The notes under the pieces: generated by a model
What the model saw: only the letters and a program-made list of their open reading frames with translations
The model's database searches: none
Told to the model about the DNA's origin: nothing
Position numbers and translations under genes: made by a program
DNA from: Marivirga arenosa
GTDB lineage: Bacteria > Bacteroidota > Bacteroidia > Cytophagales > Cyclobacteriaceae
Direction of reading: 5' to 3'
Length of the DNA stretch: 64,000 nucleotides
Assembly (NCBI RefSeq): GCF_030503895.2
Contig: NZ_CP129970.2
Span: 248,001-312,000, forward strand
Shown: in pieces, positions 26,908 to 36,780 of the stretch
Layout of the letters: each line of letters begins with the position of its first letter
Numbering within the stretch: position 1 is the first letter of the stretch

Positions 26908-29118
26908 ATGCAGAACATAGATTTAGAAGAGGAACGTAAGTTAATTCTCAGAGAATACCGTAAATTATTAAGGAAATCAAAGCCTTTTTTAAAGGACGGG
27001 GATGCTAAATTAATTAAGAAAGCTTTCACAACCTCCATGGAAGCTCATAAAGATATGAGGCGAAAATCAGGTGAGCCTTATATTCTTCACCCTATAGCTG
27101 TGGCAACAATTTGCGTTGAAGAGATCGGCTTAGGGACTACTTCCATTATTTCAGCTCTATTACATGATGTAGTAGAAGATACTGACTGGGAACTGGAAGA
27201 TATTGAAAGAGAATTTGGTCCAAAGGTTGCCCCTATTATTGATGGGCTCACAAAAATATCTGGCGTTTTTGATTATGGAACCTCTCAACAAGCAGAAAAT
27301 TTTAGAAAAATGCTGCTTACCCTTTCCGAAGATGTTAGGGTAATCCTGATAAAATTAGCCGATAGGTTACATAATATGAGAACCTTGGATAGCATGCCAA
27401 GAAACAAACAGCTCAAAATTGCTTCCGAAACCATCTTTTTATATGCTCCTTTAGCCCATAGACTGGGTTTATATGCTATTAAATCAGAATTAGAAGATCT
27501 TCATCTAAAATATACTGAATCAGAGGTATATAGAGATATAGCAAACAAAATCAACAATACTAAATCTGCCAGAAAAAGATTTATTAAGCATTTTATAGCA
27601 CCAATTGAAGGAGAGCTCAGTAAACTTAAATGGGATTATTACATAAAAGGGAGGCCTAAATCCATTTATTCCATTTGGAATAAAATGAAAAAACAAAATA
27701 TCCCCTTTGAACAGGTATATGATTTATTTGCGATTAGAATTATTATTGATGCATCTGTGGAACATGAAAAAGCAGCTTGCTGGGAAGTTTATTCAATCGT
27801 AACCGATTTTTACAAACCGAATCCTGATCGCCTACGAGATTGGATATCCACTCCAAAAGCTAATGGTTACGAATCTTTACACACTACAGTGATGAGTGAT
27901 AATGGCCAGTGGGTAGAAGTGCAAATTCGTACTAGCCGAATGGATGAAATTGCAGAAAAAGGCTACGCTGCCCATTGGAAGTATAAAGATTATTATTCTA
28001 AACCTGAAGAAACAAGATTGGAACAATGGATTGCCCGAGTGAGAGAGATGTTAGAATCTAATGACACAAATGCAATAGAGTTCTTGGACGATTTCAGGTC
28101 TAACCTATTCTCTGATGAAGTATTTGTTTTTACACCCAAAGGGGAATTAAAAACTTTACCTAATGGAGCTACAGCTTTAGATTTTGCTTTTGATATCCAT
28201 ACAGAAATTGGAGCTAAATGCTTAGGCGCTAAAGTGAATAACAGATTAGTTCCTTTAAACTATGAACTTAAAAATGGAGATCAAGTAGAAATTCTCACTT
28301 CTAACAAACAAAAACCAAGTGAAGATTGGCTCAGATTTGCAGTAAGTTCAAAAGCAAAAGCAAAAATTAAGGACGTTCTAAAGGAAGATAAAAAATCCGC
28401 TGCTATAGAAGGTAAAGAAATTGTTTACCGAAAGCTAAAGCAGATGAAAATAGCTCCTTCGGATGAAGTGATTAATAAAATCAGAGCTTATTTTGATGAA
28501 AAAACACCATTAGACCTCTATTATGGAATTGCTACAGGCAAGCATGACCCTAAAAACATCAAGAAGTTCCAGGATGAGGAACAAGAAAGGGCTAGAAAAA
28601 ACAATAAAAGGATTCGCTCATCCGCTGACGCTAAATCTTTTGAGCAGGCATTAAAGAAAGCTAAAGGAGAAGACATGCTTCTCATTGGAGAAGATATGGA
28701 TGTAGTGGATTATGTGATCGCCAAATGCTGCAATCCTATTCCTGGAGACGAAGTATTTGGCTTTGTAACGGTGAATGAAGGTATTAAAATCCATAGAACA
28801 TCCTGCCCAAATGCACCTGAATTGTTATCTAATCATGGTAACAGAGTGGTTAAAGCACGATGGACTTCTCAACAAGAAATTGCATTTTTAGCTGGATTAC
28901 AAATCATTGGAACCGATAGAGTGGGATTAATTAGTGATGTAACTCAAATTATCTCCAGTGAATTAGAAGTAAATATGCAATCCATTTCAGTTGATACAAA
29001 AGATGGAATTTTTGAAGGTAAAATTCATTTATTTGTGCAGAGCACCAAGCATTTAGATCAATTGATTGAAAAAATGAAGGCTGTACGTGGGATAGTGAAG
29101 GTGAACCGCTATGATTAA
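26908..29118 (+). CDS. spoT: Bifunctional (p)ppGpp synthetase/hydrolase (RelA/SpoT homologue)
   Basis: 736 aa, the long form. HD hydrolase domain with SGEPYILHPIAVATI and SALLHDVVEDTDWEL, synthetase domain with RLRDWISTPKANGYESLHTT and EVQIRTSRMDEIAEKGYAAH, TGS domain (VFTPKGELKTLPNGATALDF) and C-terminal ACT (FLAGLQIIGTDRVGLISDV). The HD residues are intact, so it should both make and degrade the stringent-response alarmone. It heads a spoT, fur, STAS, purA block on one strand. Confidence 0.96.
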   Translation: MQNIDLEEERKLILREYRKLLRKSKPFLKDGDAKLIKKAFTTSMEAHKDMRRKSGEPYILHPIAVATICVEEIGLGTTSIISALLHDVVEDTDWELEDIEREFGPKVAPIIDGLTKISGVFDYGTSQQAENFRKMLLTLSEDVRVILIKLADRLHNMRTLDSMPRNKQLKIASETIFLYAPLAHRLGLYAIKSELEDLHLKYTESEVYRDIANKINNTKSARKRFIKHFIAPIEGELSKLKWDYYIKGRPKSIYSIWNKMKKQNIPFEQVYDLFAIRIIIDASVEHEKAACWEVYSIVTDFYKPNPDRLRDWISTPKANGYESLHTTVMSDNGQWVEVQIRTSRMDEIAEKGYAAHWKYKDYYSKPEETRLEQWIARVREMLESNDTNAIEFLDDFRSNLFSDEVFVFTPKGELKTLPNGATALDFAFDIHTEIGAKCLGAKVNNRLVPLNYELKNGDQVEILTSNKQKPSEDWLRFAVSSKAKAKIKDVLKEDKKSAAIEGKEIVYRKLKQMKIAPSDEVINKIRAYFDEKTPLDLYYGIATGKHDPKNIKKFQDEEQERARKNNKRIRSSADAKSFEQALKKAKGEDMLLIGEDMDVVDYVIAKCCNPIPGDEVFGFVTVNEGIKIHRTSCPNAPELLSNHGNRVVKARWTSQQEIAFLAGLQIIGTDRVGLISDVTQIISSELEVNMQSISVDTKDGIFEGKIHLFVQSTKHLDQLIEKMKAVRGIVKVNRYD

Positions 29119-29165
29119 TTGTAGATTTCCTATATTTGCCAATCATGAAGGGAGATGAATAAATT

Positions 29166-29639
29166 ATGGCATTGAACGAGAAGGTTTACAAAGAAGTAAA
29201 GCAAATATTTACGGCATATTTAGAAAACAAAGGTTTGAGAAAAACTCCAGAAAGATATGCTATACTAGAGGAAATATATACCCGTACTGGTCATTTTGAT
29301 GTAGAATCACTTTACATCAGTATGAAAAATAAGAACTATAGAGTAAGTCGTGCTACGGTTTATAATACACTAGATTTATTAGTGGAATGTGATCTTGTCA
29401 GCAAGCACCAATTCGGAAGAAATTTGGCACAATACGAAAAGTCTTACGGCTATAAACAACATGATCATGTTATTTGTGCTGAATGTCATAAAGTAGTTGA
29501 ATTTTGTGATCCAAGAATTCAAAATATTAAAACTATGGTGGGTGATCTTTTGAATTTTAAAATCATGCACCACTCTCTAAACCTCTACGGTATTTGTGGT
29601 GATTGTCAGGCGAAATTAAATGCTGAAGATCAAAAATAA
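29166..29639 (+). CDS. Fur-family metal-responsive regulator
   Basis: 157 aa. Winged-helix DNA-binding part ([36 protein letters not shown]) and the dimerisation/metal part [18 protein letters not shown] with a second CGDC pair near the end: two CxxC motifs for structural zinc. Could act as Fur (iron), PerR or Zur; the sequence alone does not settle it. 47 bases after spoT. Confidence 0.92.
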   Translation: MALNEKVYKEVKQIFTAYLENKGLRKTPERYAILEEIYTRTGHFDVESLYISMKNKNYRVSRATVYNTLDLLVECDLVSKHQFGRNLAQYEKSYGYKQHDHVICAECHKVVEFCDPRIQNIKTMVGDLLNFKIMHHSLNLYGICGDCQAKLNAEDQK

Positions 29640-29657
29640 TTATAAAAATAATATAAA

Positions 29658-29999
29658 ATGGATTTCAAACAGGAAGTAATTGATAATATTCTTAATCTTG
29701 AAATATCTGGTGACTTGATCGGAGAAAATAATGGGCCGGGTTTGGTTGAATTAATCAATGACAACATAAATAAAGGGATTAAAAAATGTATCATTGATAT
29801 CTCAAATGTCAGATACATGAATAGTAGTGGAATTGGTGTACTGATTACTATTTTAACTAAGTTAAGAAATAAAGAAGGTGAAGTTGTGTTGTTAAATCCA
29901 TCAGAGCAGGTGAAAAAACTATTATTGATCACTAAACTCAATAATATCTTTACCATTTATGACTCTAAGGAAGAGGCTTTGAAGAGCTTAATTGACTAA
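29658..29999 (+). CDS. STAS-domain protein (anti-anti-sigma-like)
   Basis: 113 aa, a single STAS domain: LEISGDLIGENNGPGLVELI, then CIIDISNVRYMNSSGIGVLI with the phosphorylatable Ser pair, then LTKLRNKEGEVVLLNPSEQ. Such proteins bind partner kinases/anti-sigma factors; no partner is adjacent. It is 18 bases after the Fur gene and before purA, suggesting co-transcription. Confidence 0.9.
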   Translation: MDFKQEVIDNILNLEISGDLIGENNGPGLVELINDNINKGIKKCIIDISNVRYMNSSGIGVLITILTKLRNKEGEVVLLNPSEQVKKLLLITKLNNIFTIYDSKEEALKSLID

Positions 30000-30079
30000 T
30001 AGAACAATTCTTAAATAAATATCAAATCATATTAATCAAGGCTTTAGACTAAAGCCGCATAATTTTAAAAAATTAGAAA

Positions 30080-31348
30080 ATGAAAATGGATGTTTTGCTG
30101 GGTTTGCAATGGGGAGATGAAGGAAAAGGAAAAGTAGTAGATGTATTAGCACCCAACTACGATACGGTAGCTCGATTTCAAGGAGGACCGAATGCTGGCC
30201 ACACTTTAGAATTTGATGGTATTAAACATGTTTTGCATCAAATTCCAAGTGGGATTTTTCGAGAAACCATCAAAAATGTAATCGGGAACGGTGTTGTATT
30301 AGATCCAGTGATTTTTAAAAATGAAATTGATAAACTAGATCCATTCAATATTAATTTTAAAGAGAATCTTTACATTTCTAATAAAACTCAATTAATACTC
30401 CCTACTCATCGATTATTAGATGCGGCCTACGAAAAATCTAAAGGCAACGAAAAAATAGGATCTACTTTAAAGGGTATTGGCCCAACCTATCAGGATAAAA
30501 TCGCTCGTCTTGGGTTAAGAGTGGGTGATATTTTTTATGATAATTTCAAAGAGAAATATCAGAAGCTTGTTGATTCACACAAAACCATCTTAGAGTTTTA
30601 TAAATTTGATTACGAATTAGAGGAAGCTGAGAAAATATTTTTTGACGCTATTGAGTATTTAAAAACATTTAACGTAAGCTCAACCGAATATTTAATCAAT
30701 AACGAATTAAAAGCTGGGAAATCAGTTTTAGCTGAGGGTGCTCAAGGATCGTTATTAGATGTTGATTTTGGTAGCTATCCATACGTTACTAGCTCAAATA
30801 CGATGACCGCTGGAGTATGTACAGGTTTAGGCGTTGCGCCAAACAGCATTCAAAAAGTATATGGTATTTTTAAAGCGTATTGTACTAGAGTAGGCGGTGG
30901 CCCCTTCCCTACTGAGCTTTTTGATGAAGATGGTAAAGAACTGCAAAAAGTAGGTAATGAATTTGGTGCTACCACTGGAAGACCAAGAAGATGTGGTTGG
31001 TTAGATATCCCTGCATTAAAGTATGTGGTAATGATTAATGGGGTAACCGAATTATTTATGATGAAAGCTGATGTTTTGTCTGGTTTCGAGAAAATAAAAG
31101 TCTGCACTCAATATGAATTAGAAGATGGCACTATTACTGAAGAATTTCCATATGATATAGTTGATTCTGAAGTAAAACCTATTTATGAGGAATTAGAAGG
31201 CTGGAATTGTAGCTTAGATGATATTTCTTCTTTTGATGATATGCCAAAAGCATTAAAAGATTATATCAAATATATTGAGGAGAAGATGGGTGTACCAATT
31301 AATTTAGTTTCAGTAGGTCCGGATAGAACACAAACAATATTAAGATAA
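30080..31348 (+). CDS. purA: Adenylosuccinate synthetase
   Basis: 422 aa. Joins IMP and aspartate with GTP in AMP synthesis. Seen: the catalytic start LGLQWGDEGKGKVVDVLA, RFQGGPNAGHTLEFDG, GSTLKGIGPTYQDKIAR, AEGAQGSLLDVDFGSYPYVT and GATTGRPRRCGWLD. Followed by a terminator. ATG at 30080. Confidence 0.98.
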   Translation: MKMDVLLGLQWGDEGKGKVVDVLAPNYDTVARFQGGPNAGHTLEFDGIKHVLHQIPSGIFRETIKNVIGNGVVLDPVIFKNEIDKLDPFNINFKENLYISNKTQLILPTHRLLDAAYEKSKGNEKIGSTLKGIGPTYQDKIARLGLRVGDIFYDNFKEKYQKLVDSHKTILEFYKFDYELEEAEKIFFDAIEYLKTFNVSSTEYLINNELKAGKSVLAEGAQGSLLDVDFGSYPYVTSSNTMTAGVCTGLGVAPNSIQKVYGIFKAYCTRVGGGPFPTELFDEDGKELQKVGNEFGATTGRPRRCGWLDIPALKYVVMINGVTELFMMKADVLSGFEKIKVCTQYELEDGTITEEFPYDIVDSEVKPIYEELEGWNCSLDDISSFDDMPKALKDYIKYIEEKMGVPINLVSVGPDRTQTILR

Positions 31349-31367
31349 GTCTTGCAAAAAGATTTAG

Positions 31368-31397
31368 AAAAGGAAGCCAATCACTTAGCTTCCTTTT
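31368..31397 (+). terminator. Terminator of purA
   Basis: AAAAGGAAGC with GCTTCCTTTT around a 10-base loop, followed by T residues; lies between convergent genes and may serve both. Confidence 0.85.
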
Positions 31398-31413
31398 TTT
31401 TATAAATCAAATA

Positions 31414-32418
31414 TTACAACTCACTATCCAAGCTCTCTCCTTCAAATTGAGAATCTAAACTGATCGCATTTAAGCCTCGATCTTGGAGATATTTTGTAAA
31501 AACATTTGCATAGCCATGGGTAGAATAAATTGTTTCTGCTTCTGACAATTTAACTGCTTGCAATAAACCTTTCCAGTCAGCATGATCAGAAAGTACAAAT
31601 CCTCTGTCGGCTGCTTTCCTTCTTCTTGTGCCTCTTAGCATCATCCAACCAGAAGCTATCCCTGTACTATAAGGAGCCAATTTTTTCATCCATGGAGTAC
31701 CAATTGAAGCAGGTGTTGCAATTATCAAATTCCCTTGGTAATTTTTCTTATTAATTTCATTGGTAATTTTAATGGTTTCGGGCAAATCTAAACCTGTTTT
31801 CCTCAAAGCTTCGGTGGCATTCTCAACGGCTCCGTGGGTATAAATTTTACCCAATGAAGCATCAACATTTTTCATGATTCTTTGAGCTTTACCTAATGCA
31901 TAAGCAAATATTACTGAGGTTTTCCCCTTTTCTTGATTTACTTTCCACCAGTTGTTGATATCATTAAAAATATCTTTCTGATCCCTCCATTGATAAATAG
32001 GCAATCCAAAAGTGGTTTCAGTTACAAACTCATGACATTTTACTGGTTCAAATGGTGTTGATAAACCATCGTCTTCCAATTTATAATCGCCAGATACTAC
32101 AGCTACTTTACCCCTATATTCCAATCTGATTTGTGCTGAACCTGGAATATGACCAGCAGGATGAAAGCTTAGCTTAACTCCATTAAAATTTATGACCTGA
32201 CTATAATCTATAGTTTCAATTCTAATATCATTACCAAGCCTTTGACGCATAACATATTCAGAATCATGATGAGCTAAATAATATTGATGACCAAATCTAG
32301 AATGATCAGCATGCGCGTGGGTAATCACTGCATTTTTAACTGGATACCAAGGATCTATATAAAAGTCTCCCCTAGGACAATATATGCCTTTCGAAGTGAA
32401 ATCAAGTAACGAATTCAT
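31414..32418 (-). CDS. DNA-ligase-associated DNA exonuclease (MBL fold)
   Basis: 334 aa. A metallo-beta-lactamase/beta-CASP enzyme: ITHAHADHSRFGHQYYLAHH, HPAGHIPGSAQIRLEYRGKV, VVSGDYKLEDDG and, near the end, FVLSDHADWKGLLQAV with YSTHGYANVFTKYLQ. This matches the ligase-associated exonuclease that accompanies an ATP-dependent DNA ligase and a helicase in a repair cluster; those partners are not in this window. Confidence 0.9.
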   Translation of the reverse strand: MNSLLDFTSKGIYCPRGDFYIDPWYPVKNAVITHAHADHSRFGHQYYLAHHDSEYVMRQRLGNDIRIETIDYSQVINFNGVKLSFHPAGHIPGSAQIRLEYRGKVAVVSGDYKLEDDGLSTPFEPVKCHEFVTETTFGLPIYQWRDQKDIFNDINNWWKVNQEKGKTSVIFAYALGKAQRIMKNVDASLGKIYTHGAVENATEALRKTGLDLPETIKITNEINKKNYQGNLIIATPASIGTPWMKKLAPYSTGIASGWMMLRGTRRRKAADRGFVLSDHADWKGLLQAVKLSEAETIYSTHGYANVFTKYLQDRGLNAISLDSQFEGESLDSEL

Positions 32419-32437
32419 TTGAATTCAACTTTAATCC

Positions 32438-32890
32438 TTAACTCTTTGTTTGGTTAACTTTTGAAATGATTCGTGCTAATTCATTTAGTTCATCAGAAGT
32501 TAAAACACCAAAAAATTGATCCATTTTGTCTTTAATTACAGGCTCAATTTCCTTTAAGGCTTTAATTCCTTCAGCATTTATTGATATAGAAGAATTTCTC
32601 TTATCAGAAGATAATCTTTCCCTATTTATTAGTTTCTTTTCAACAAGTCTTTGGACAATTCTTGAAATATCAGGAACATTTTCTCTCAGATGACTTTTTA
32701 CTTTATTCAAATTCATTGAATCATCAGAATTCTCATCTAGTATTTTTAAAACCTCATATTGCTGACGAGTAATTCCATAGGATTTCATTTCCCTGGAAAT
32801 TTCATATGACATCTTTTGTTGGCAGCTTAATAAGGTTGAAAATGTTTGGCTAATTAATGGATTGATTTTTCCGCTTGCTTTCCCACTCAT
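32438..32890 (-). CDS. MarR-family transcriptional regulator
   Basis: 150 aa. A helical dimerisation N-terminus, the wing-helix block YGITRQQYEVLKILDENSDD and IVQRLVEKKLINRERLSSDK with RNSSISINAEG. MarR proteins respond to phenolic or oxidative signals. Two direct TTAATCGA copies (coding strand) about 20 bases apart lie in front of the gene and may be its own operator. It ends 20 bases before the exonuclease gene, so co-transcription is likely. Confidence 0.9.
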   Translation of the reverse strand: MSGKASGKINPLISQTFSTLLSCQQKMSYEISREMKSYGITRQQYEVLKILDENSDDSMNLNKVKSHLRENVPDISRIVQRLVEKKLINRERLSSDKRNSSISINAEGIKALKEIEPVIKDKMDQFFGVLTSDELNELARIISKVNQTKS

Positions 32891-32901
32891 TATTCTTTGG
32901 T

Positions 32902-32935
32902 TCGATTAACTTAAATTAATACTCGATTAATGCAT
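32902..32935 (-). promoter_or_regulatory. Direct CGATTAA repeats upstream of marR-like gene
   Basis: CGATTAACTTAAATTAAT and CGATTAATGCATTAA on the plus strand share CGATTAA with about 21-base periodicity, near two helical turns, 12-45 bases before the MarR start. A plausible autoregulatory operator; sequence evidence only. Confidence 0.35.
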
Positions 32936-32984
32936 TAAAAATAAGGATAAGTTACGGATTTAATAAAAATAAGTTCAATAAATT

Positions 32985-34202
32985 TTATTTACCGAATACT
33001 ACTGCAGATAATACTTTACATTTCATTTCGGTTTCATGCCACTCTTTCTCTGGCTTTGAGTCTTCAGTAATCCCAGCACCAGCATAAAAAGTTACTTTTT
33101 CATTATCGATCTGGCAGCATCTTAAATTCACAAAAAGATGACTCATTTCATTTAAATGAATTGGTCCAAGAAACCCACTAAAATACGCTCTGTCATGCTT
33201 TTCCTTTTCCAATATAAATTTCAACGAAGTATCTTTAGGCATTCCACAAACTGCTGAAGTTGGGTGCAACAGCTTTAACATAACAGATCCCAGCTCTGGA
33301 AAATGAACTGATTTGGTATCTACCTTAAATGTGGTTTTTAAATGTAAAAGATTACCGGCCTGAACGGTCTTCGGTCCCAATTCATCAAAATCTCTCAACC
33401 TGATTTTCTTAAAGCAGTTGATTATGTAACGCGAAACATAAGCTTGCTCTTCAATTTCTTTTTGGGTCCAGGTAGTTTCTGCTATACTTTTATCTTCAAT
33501 AGCTTGGGTTCCCGCTAAAGCCATTGTTTTAAAATAATCGCCTTTCTTTTCCTCTATTAAGGTTTCAGGGCTAGCGCCAAACCATAAACCAGTATTTTCT
33601 GAAAAGGTCAAACTAACGAATGCATTAGGATATTTGTGAGCTGCCTTCAAAAATGCCTTACCTAAATCAATAGAATTATTATATTCTATATTCTTAGTCT
33701 TTGCTGGGACAACTTTATAGAATGTATTGTTCTTTATTTCTTTAATAGCATTTTCGACCATTGATATGTAGCCTTCAGAAGAAATAGAATCTGAAATACC
33801 ATTATGTTGGAGCAATGAAAAATTAAACTTCTCAGAATTTTCAAATATCTCCTTTACTAAACTCTCATCAGGAGTATTATTCCATTTAATTTCGGATTTT
33901 GAATGATTTTTATGATTTGACTGAATGTTAATTTCTGCTAAAATTTCAGCATTAAAATGAACTATACTTTTTTCACCTTCCTGAAAAGGATGTAGCAAAA
34001 ATCCAGTGGATAAATCATCTAAATTAAAGTCTTCTACTATAGAACCACCTTCCAAATCACATATTATTTGCAATCTAGAATCATTAGGCAGTCTGTAAAT
34101 CGCAACAGCTGCATTATTCTTTTGGGCAAAAGCTAGAAACTGATCAATAGCAGTTTCAGTATTAATTTTTATATTTTCTATTTCTTTAGTAAAATTATCC
34201 AA
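32985..34202 (-). CDS. menF: Isochorismate synthase
   Basis: 405 aa of the chorismate-binding family: TFYKVVPAKTKNIEY, SLTFSENTGLWFGASPETLI, MALAGTQAIEDKS, HLKTTFKVD, LLHPTSAVCGMPKD and FSGFLGPIHLNEMSHLFVNL. It converts chorismate to isochorismate, the first step of menaquinone synthesis; a siderophore role is possible but no such genes are near. Its ATG follows the hotdog thioesterase stop by two bases. Confidence 0.92.
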   Translation of the reverse strand: MDNFTKEIENIKINTETAIDQFLAFAQKNNAAVAIYRLPNDSRLQIICDLEGGSIVEDFNLDDLSTGFLLHPFQEGEKSIVHFNAEILAEINIQSNHKNHSKSEIKWNNTPDESLVKEIFENSEKFNFSLLQHNGISDSISSEGYISMVENAIKEIKNNTFYKVVPAKTKNIEYNNSIDLGKAFLKAAHKYPNAFVSLTFSENTGLWFGASPETLIEEKKGDYFKTMALAGTQAIEDKSIAETTWTQKEIEEQAYVSRYIINCFKKIRLRDFDELGPKTVQAGNLLHLKTTFKVDTKSVHFPELGSVMLKLLHPTSAVCGMPKDTSLKFILEKEKHDRAYFSGFLGPIHLNEMSHLFVNLRCCQIDNEKVTFYAGAGITEDSKPEKEWHETEMKCKVLSAVVFGK

Positions 34203-34204
34203 CG

Positions 34205-34630
34205 CTACTTTTTAACTACTGCCATTGTAATACGACTTATGCATATCATTTGTTCACGCTCATTGGTGATTTCTATCTGCCAAACCTGAGTTGTTTTACC
34301 CACATGAACAGGAGTTGTCTTGCCATATACCCATCCCTCTTTAATCCCTCTTATGTGATTTGCGTTAATATCTAAACCTACGCAATAATACTTTTCTTGA
34401 TCTACCATAAGCATAGCAGCTACACTTCCGAGGGTTTCAGCCAAAACAACCGAAGCCCCACCATGAAGTAAACCATAAGGCTGATGGGTACGGTGATCAA
34501 CTGGCATTTTAGCAATCAGATAGTTATCCCCTACCTCAGTAAAACTCATGCCTAATACTTCTGAAATTGTATTTTTACCTAATTTATTTAACTCCTCAAC
34601 AGAAGGTTTATGAAGAAATTTTCTATCCAT
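34205..34630 (-). CDS. Hotdog-fold thioesterase (PaaI/MenI-like)
   Basis: 141 aa from ATG at 34628-34630; an upstream TTG frame exists but lacks family similarity. Seen: GMSFTEVGDNYLIAKMPVD, RTHQPYGLLHGGASVVLAET and VGLDINANHIRGIKEGWVYG. PaaI-type enzymes hydrolyse acyl-CoAs. Because it is directly joined to menF, a role as DHNA-CoA hydrolase in menaquinone synthesis is plausible; that is inference from neighbourhood. Confidence 0.88.
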   Translation of the reverse strand: MDRKFLHKPSVEELNKLGKNTISEVLGMSFTEVGDNYLIAKMPVDHRTHQPYGLLHGGASVVLAETLGSVAAMLMVDQEKYYCVGLDINANHIRGIKEGWVYGKTTPVHVGKTTQVWQIEITNEREQMICISRITMAVVKK

Positions 34631-34735
34631 AGCAATTTCGCTTCTTTGATTTTGTAATTTCGAGCCGAAAATTACGGATACATATTCAATTTTAAACAAT
34701 AAAACTTAAAATTGATTTCTCTTTCTTAATAAGAT

Positions 34736-35350
34736 ATGGTTAAAGATTTATATATAGTTCGCCACGGTCAGACAGATTATAACTTAAAAGGCATAGTGCA
34801 AGGTAGCGGTGTTAATGCTTCTTTAAATGAAAATGGAAGAAGACAAGCTGAGGAATTCTTTAAAGCCTACGGTGATTTCCCGTTTGATAAATTATACATT
34901 TCACAGCTAAAAAGAACAGAAGAATCAACTCGAAAATTTATTGAGAAAGGATTAGAATTTGAGAAACTTGAAGGACTAAATGAAATCAGTTGGGGAACCC
35001 GAGAGGGCCAACCTTTTACGCCAGAGGAAAATAAATATTACCACAGCATTTTAGAAAAATGGAGTCAAGGTGAAACTTCACTACCTGTTGAAGGTGGAGA
35101 ATCGCCTGATCAAGTAGCTATGAGGCAGTTAGAGGCCATAAATTACATCATGCAAAAACAGGATGAAAAGAAGGTTTTGATTTGCATGCACGGTCGAGCT
35201 ATGAGAATATTATTGGCTCAATTATTCAATTACCCTTTGTCAAACATGGATATTTTTGAACACTCAAATCTTGCTCTTTATCATATTAGGCATACTGCTA
35301 GTATGTTCCAATTGATTAAATACAATGATAAATCGTATTTAAATCATTAA
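34736..35350 (+). CDS. Histidine phosphatase-superfamily protein
   Basis: 204 aa. Phosphoglycerate-mutase-like: LYIVRHGQTDYNLKGIVQG with the nucleophile His in RHG, LYISQLKRTEEST, LNEISWGTREGQ and CMHGRAMRILLAQL with the second His. Substrate unknown (2,3-bisphosphoglycerate mutase, alpha-ribazole phosphatase and others share this fold). Divergent from the thioesterase gene; converges with the transporter gene, overlapping it by four bases. Confidence 0.92.
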   Translation: MVKDLYIVRHGQTDYNLKGIVQGSGVNASLNENGRRQAEEFFKAYGDFPFDKLYISQLKRTEESTRKFIEKGLEFEKLEGLNEISWGTREGQPFTPEENKYYHSILEKWSQGETSLPVEGGESPDQVAMRQLEAINYIMQKQDEKKVLICMHGRAMRILLAQLFNYPLSNMDIFEHSNLALYHIRHTASMFQLIKYNDKSYLNH

Positions 35351-36714
35351 AAGATTAATAAGCCTATTATAAATATTACAGCCCCAAATATTAAAGCGAA
35401 AAAGCTGTAAGGTAATATGTCTTTAGCTTTCAATTGCGTAATTCCTAATAAGGGTAAGGCCCAAAAGGGTTGCAACATATTGGTTATTTGATCACCATAA
35501 GCTAAAGCCATGATAATTTTGTAGATAGGAATATTTAATGCATTTGCTGCTTCTACCACAATAGGCCCTTGCACCGCCCATTGCCCTCCTCCAGATGGGA
35601 CAAAAAAGTTAACTAAGCCAGCACTAAAGAAAGTTAAAATAGGGAAACTTGTCGCTGTTGAGATGGAGACGAAGAAATCAGAAATTAGAATCACTAAACC
35701 TGAGTATTTCATAATTCCCATAATTCCGGAGTATATAGGAAATTGAATAACAATTCCACTTACGCCCATGATTCCAGAATTAACTGCTCTCATAAACTTT
35801 GCTAAGCTTCCATGTAATAAGATACCAAAACTTAATAATAGAAAATTGATGAAATTTAAATCCACTATTGATTCATTTGTATTCCATTTATCAAAAGCAT
35901 AGAAAGAGGCACTTAATACCATTATACCCGATAATAAATAGGCAATCCATGCCTTATTTTCACTAGCTGAATTATCTATTTCAGCTTCTTCCTTATTGGA
36001 AGGTTTTAGCAGCTTACTATAATCAGTATTTGAACTAAAAATTCGGCCTAAGAAATAAAAAAGACCTGGTATGAAAATCAATAGCACAATACTAATTACA
36101 ATATTCATGCTAGAAAACAGAGTCTCAGATATACTTATAACTCCAATTTTATCGACTAAAAAATGCCCTATCTCTGCCACTTTTAATGGAGCAGAAGCCG
36201 ATAATCCACCATGCCAGACCATCATGCCAGAATAACCTGCAGCACCTAAGATTCCATAATTGAAATTTTTATTTTCTGCATTAAAGTTCTCTCCAATTTT
36301 TCGGCTTAAAATTGCACCAAAAATTAAGCATAGACCCCAATTCAAAAAACTCATGACTATGGTAAAAAAACTTATTAAAAAAGCTGCTTGAGAAGTATTA
36401 GAAGGTACGGATGCTATTTTTTTTATGATATTAGAAAAGAAAGGAGTTAAAGCAAGCGTATGTCCCAGCAATAAAATCAAAACCATTTGCATGGTAAAGG
36501 CAAGTAATTCCCAAAAGCCTTTTTGCCAGAAACCTAATATGTTTTGTGATTGCTGAAATACGTTTTCACCCTCTCCTCCTGTGAAAAACAAAGCAAGGAA
36601 AAAAGTAATAGCGCTTAATAAAAGAGCTATGACAAAAGGTGATGGTAAGAAGCGATCAACTAGCTTAATATATTGCTTTGAAAATGACATTTCGAGTTTT
36701 TCTCGAAAATACAT
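35347..36714 (-). CDS. Short-chain fatty acid transporter, AtoE/TIGR00366 type
   Basis: 455 aa, about 12 membrane helices. Blocks: LVDRFLPSPFVIALLLSAIT, GFWQKGFWELLAFTMQMVLI, LSFLNWGLCLIFGAILSRKI, YSGMMVWHGGLSASAPLKVA and NFFVPSGGGQWAVQGPIVVE. A second in-frame ATG at 36688-36690 fits the family start (MSFSKQYIKLVDRF) about as well. Family members import short-chain fatty acids such as acetoacetate or butyrate. Confidence 0.9.
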   Translation of the reverse strand: MYFREKLEMSFSKQYIKLVDRFLPSPFVIALLLSAITFFLALFFTGGEGENVFQQSQNILGFWQKGFWELLAFTMQMVLILLLGHTLALTPFFSNIIKKIASVPSNTSQAAFLISFFTIVMSFLNWGLCLIFGAILSRKIGENFNAENKNFNYGILGAAGYSGMMVWHGGLSASAPLKVAEIGHFLVDKIGVISISETLFSSMNIVISIVLLIFIPGLFYFLGRIFSSNTDYSKLLKPSNKEEAEIDNSASENKAWIAYLLSGIMVLSASFYAFDKWNTNESIVDLNFINFLLLSFGILLHGSLAKFMRAVNSGIMGVSGIVIQFPIYSGIMGIMKYSGLVILISDFFVSISTATSFPILTFFSAGLVNFFVPSGGGQWAVQGPIVVEAANALNIPIYKIIMALAYGDQITNMLQPFWALPLLGITQLKAKDILPYSFFALIFGAVIFIIGLLIF

Positions 36715-36780
36715 TTCTAGAATATAAGGAACAAATCCAGTAAATAATTTGGACTAGTTTTATGCTAAAGTCAGAGAAAA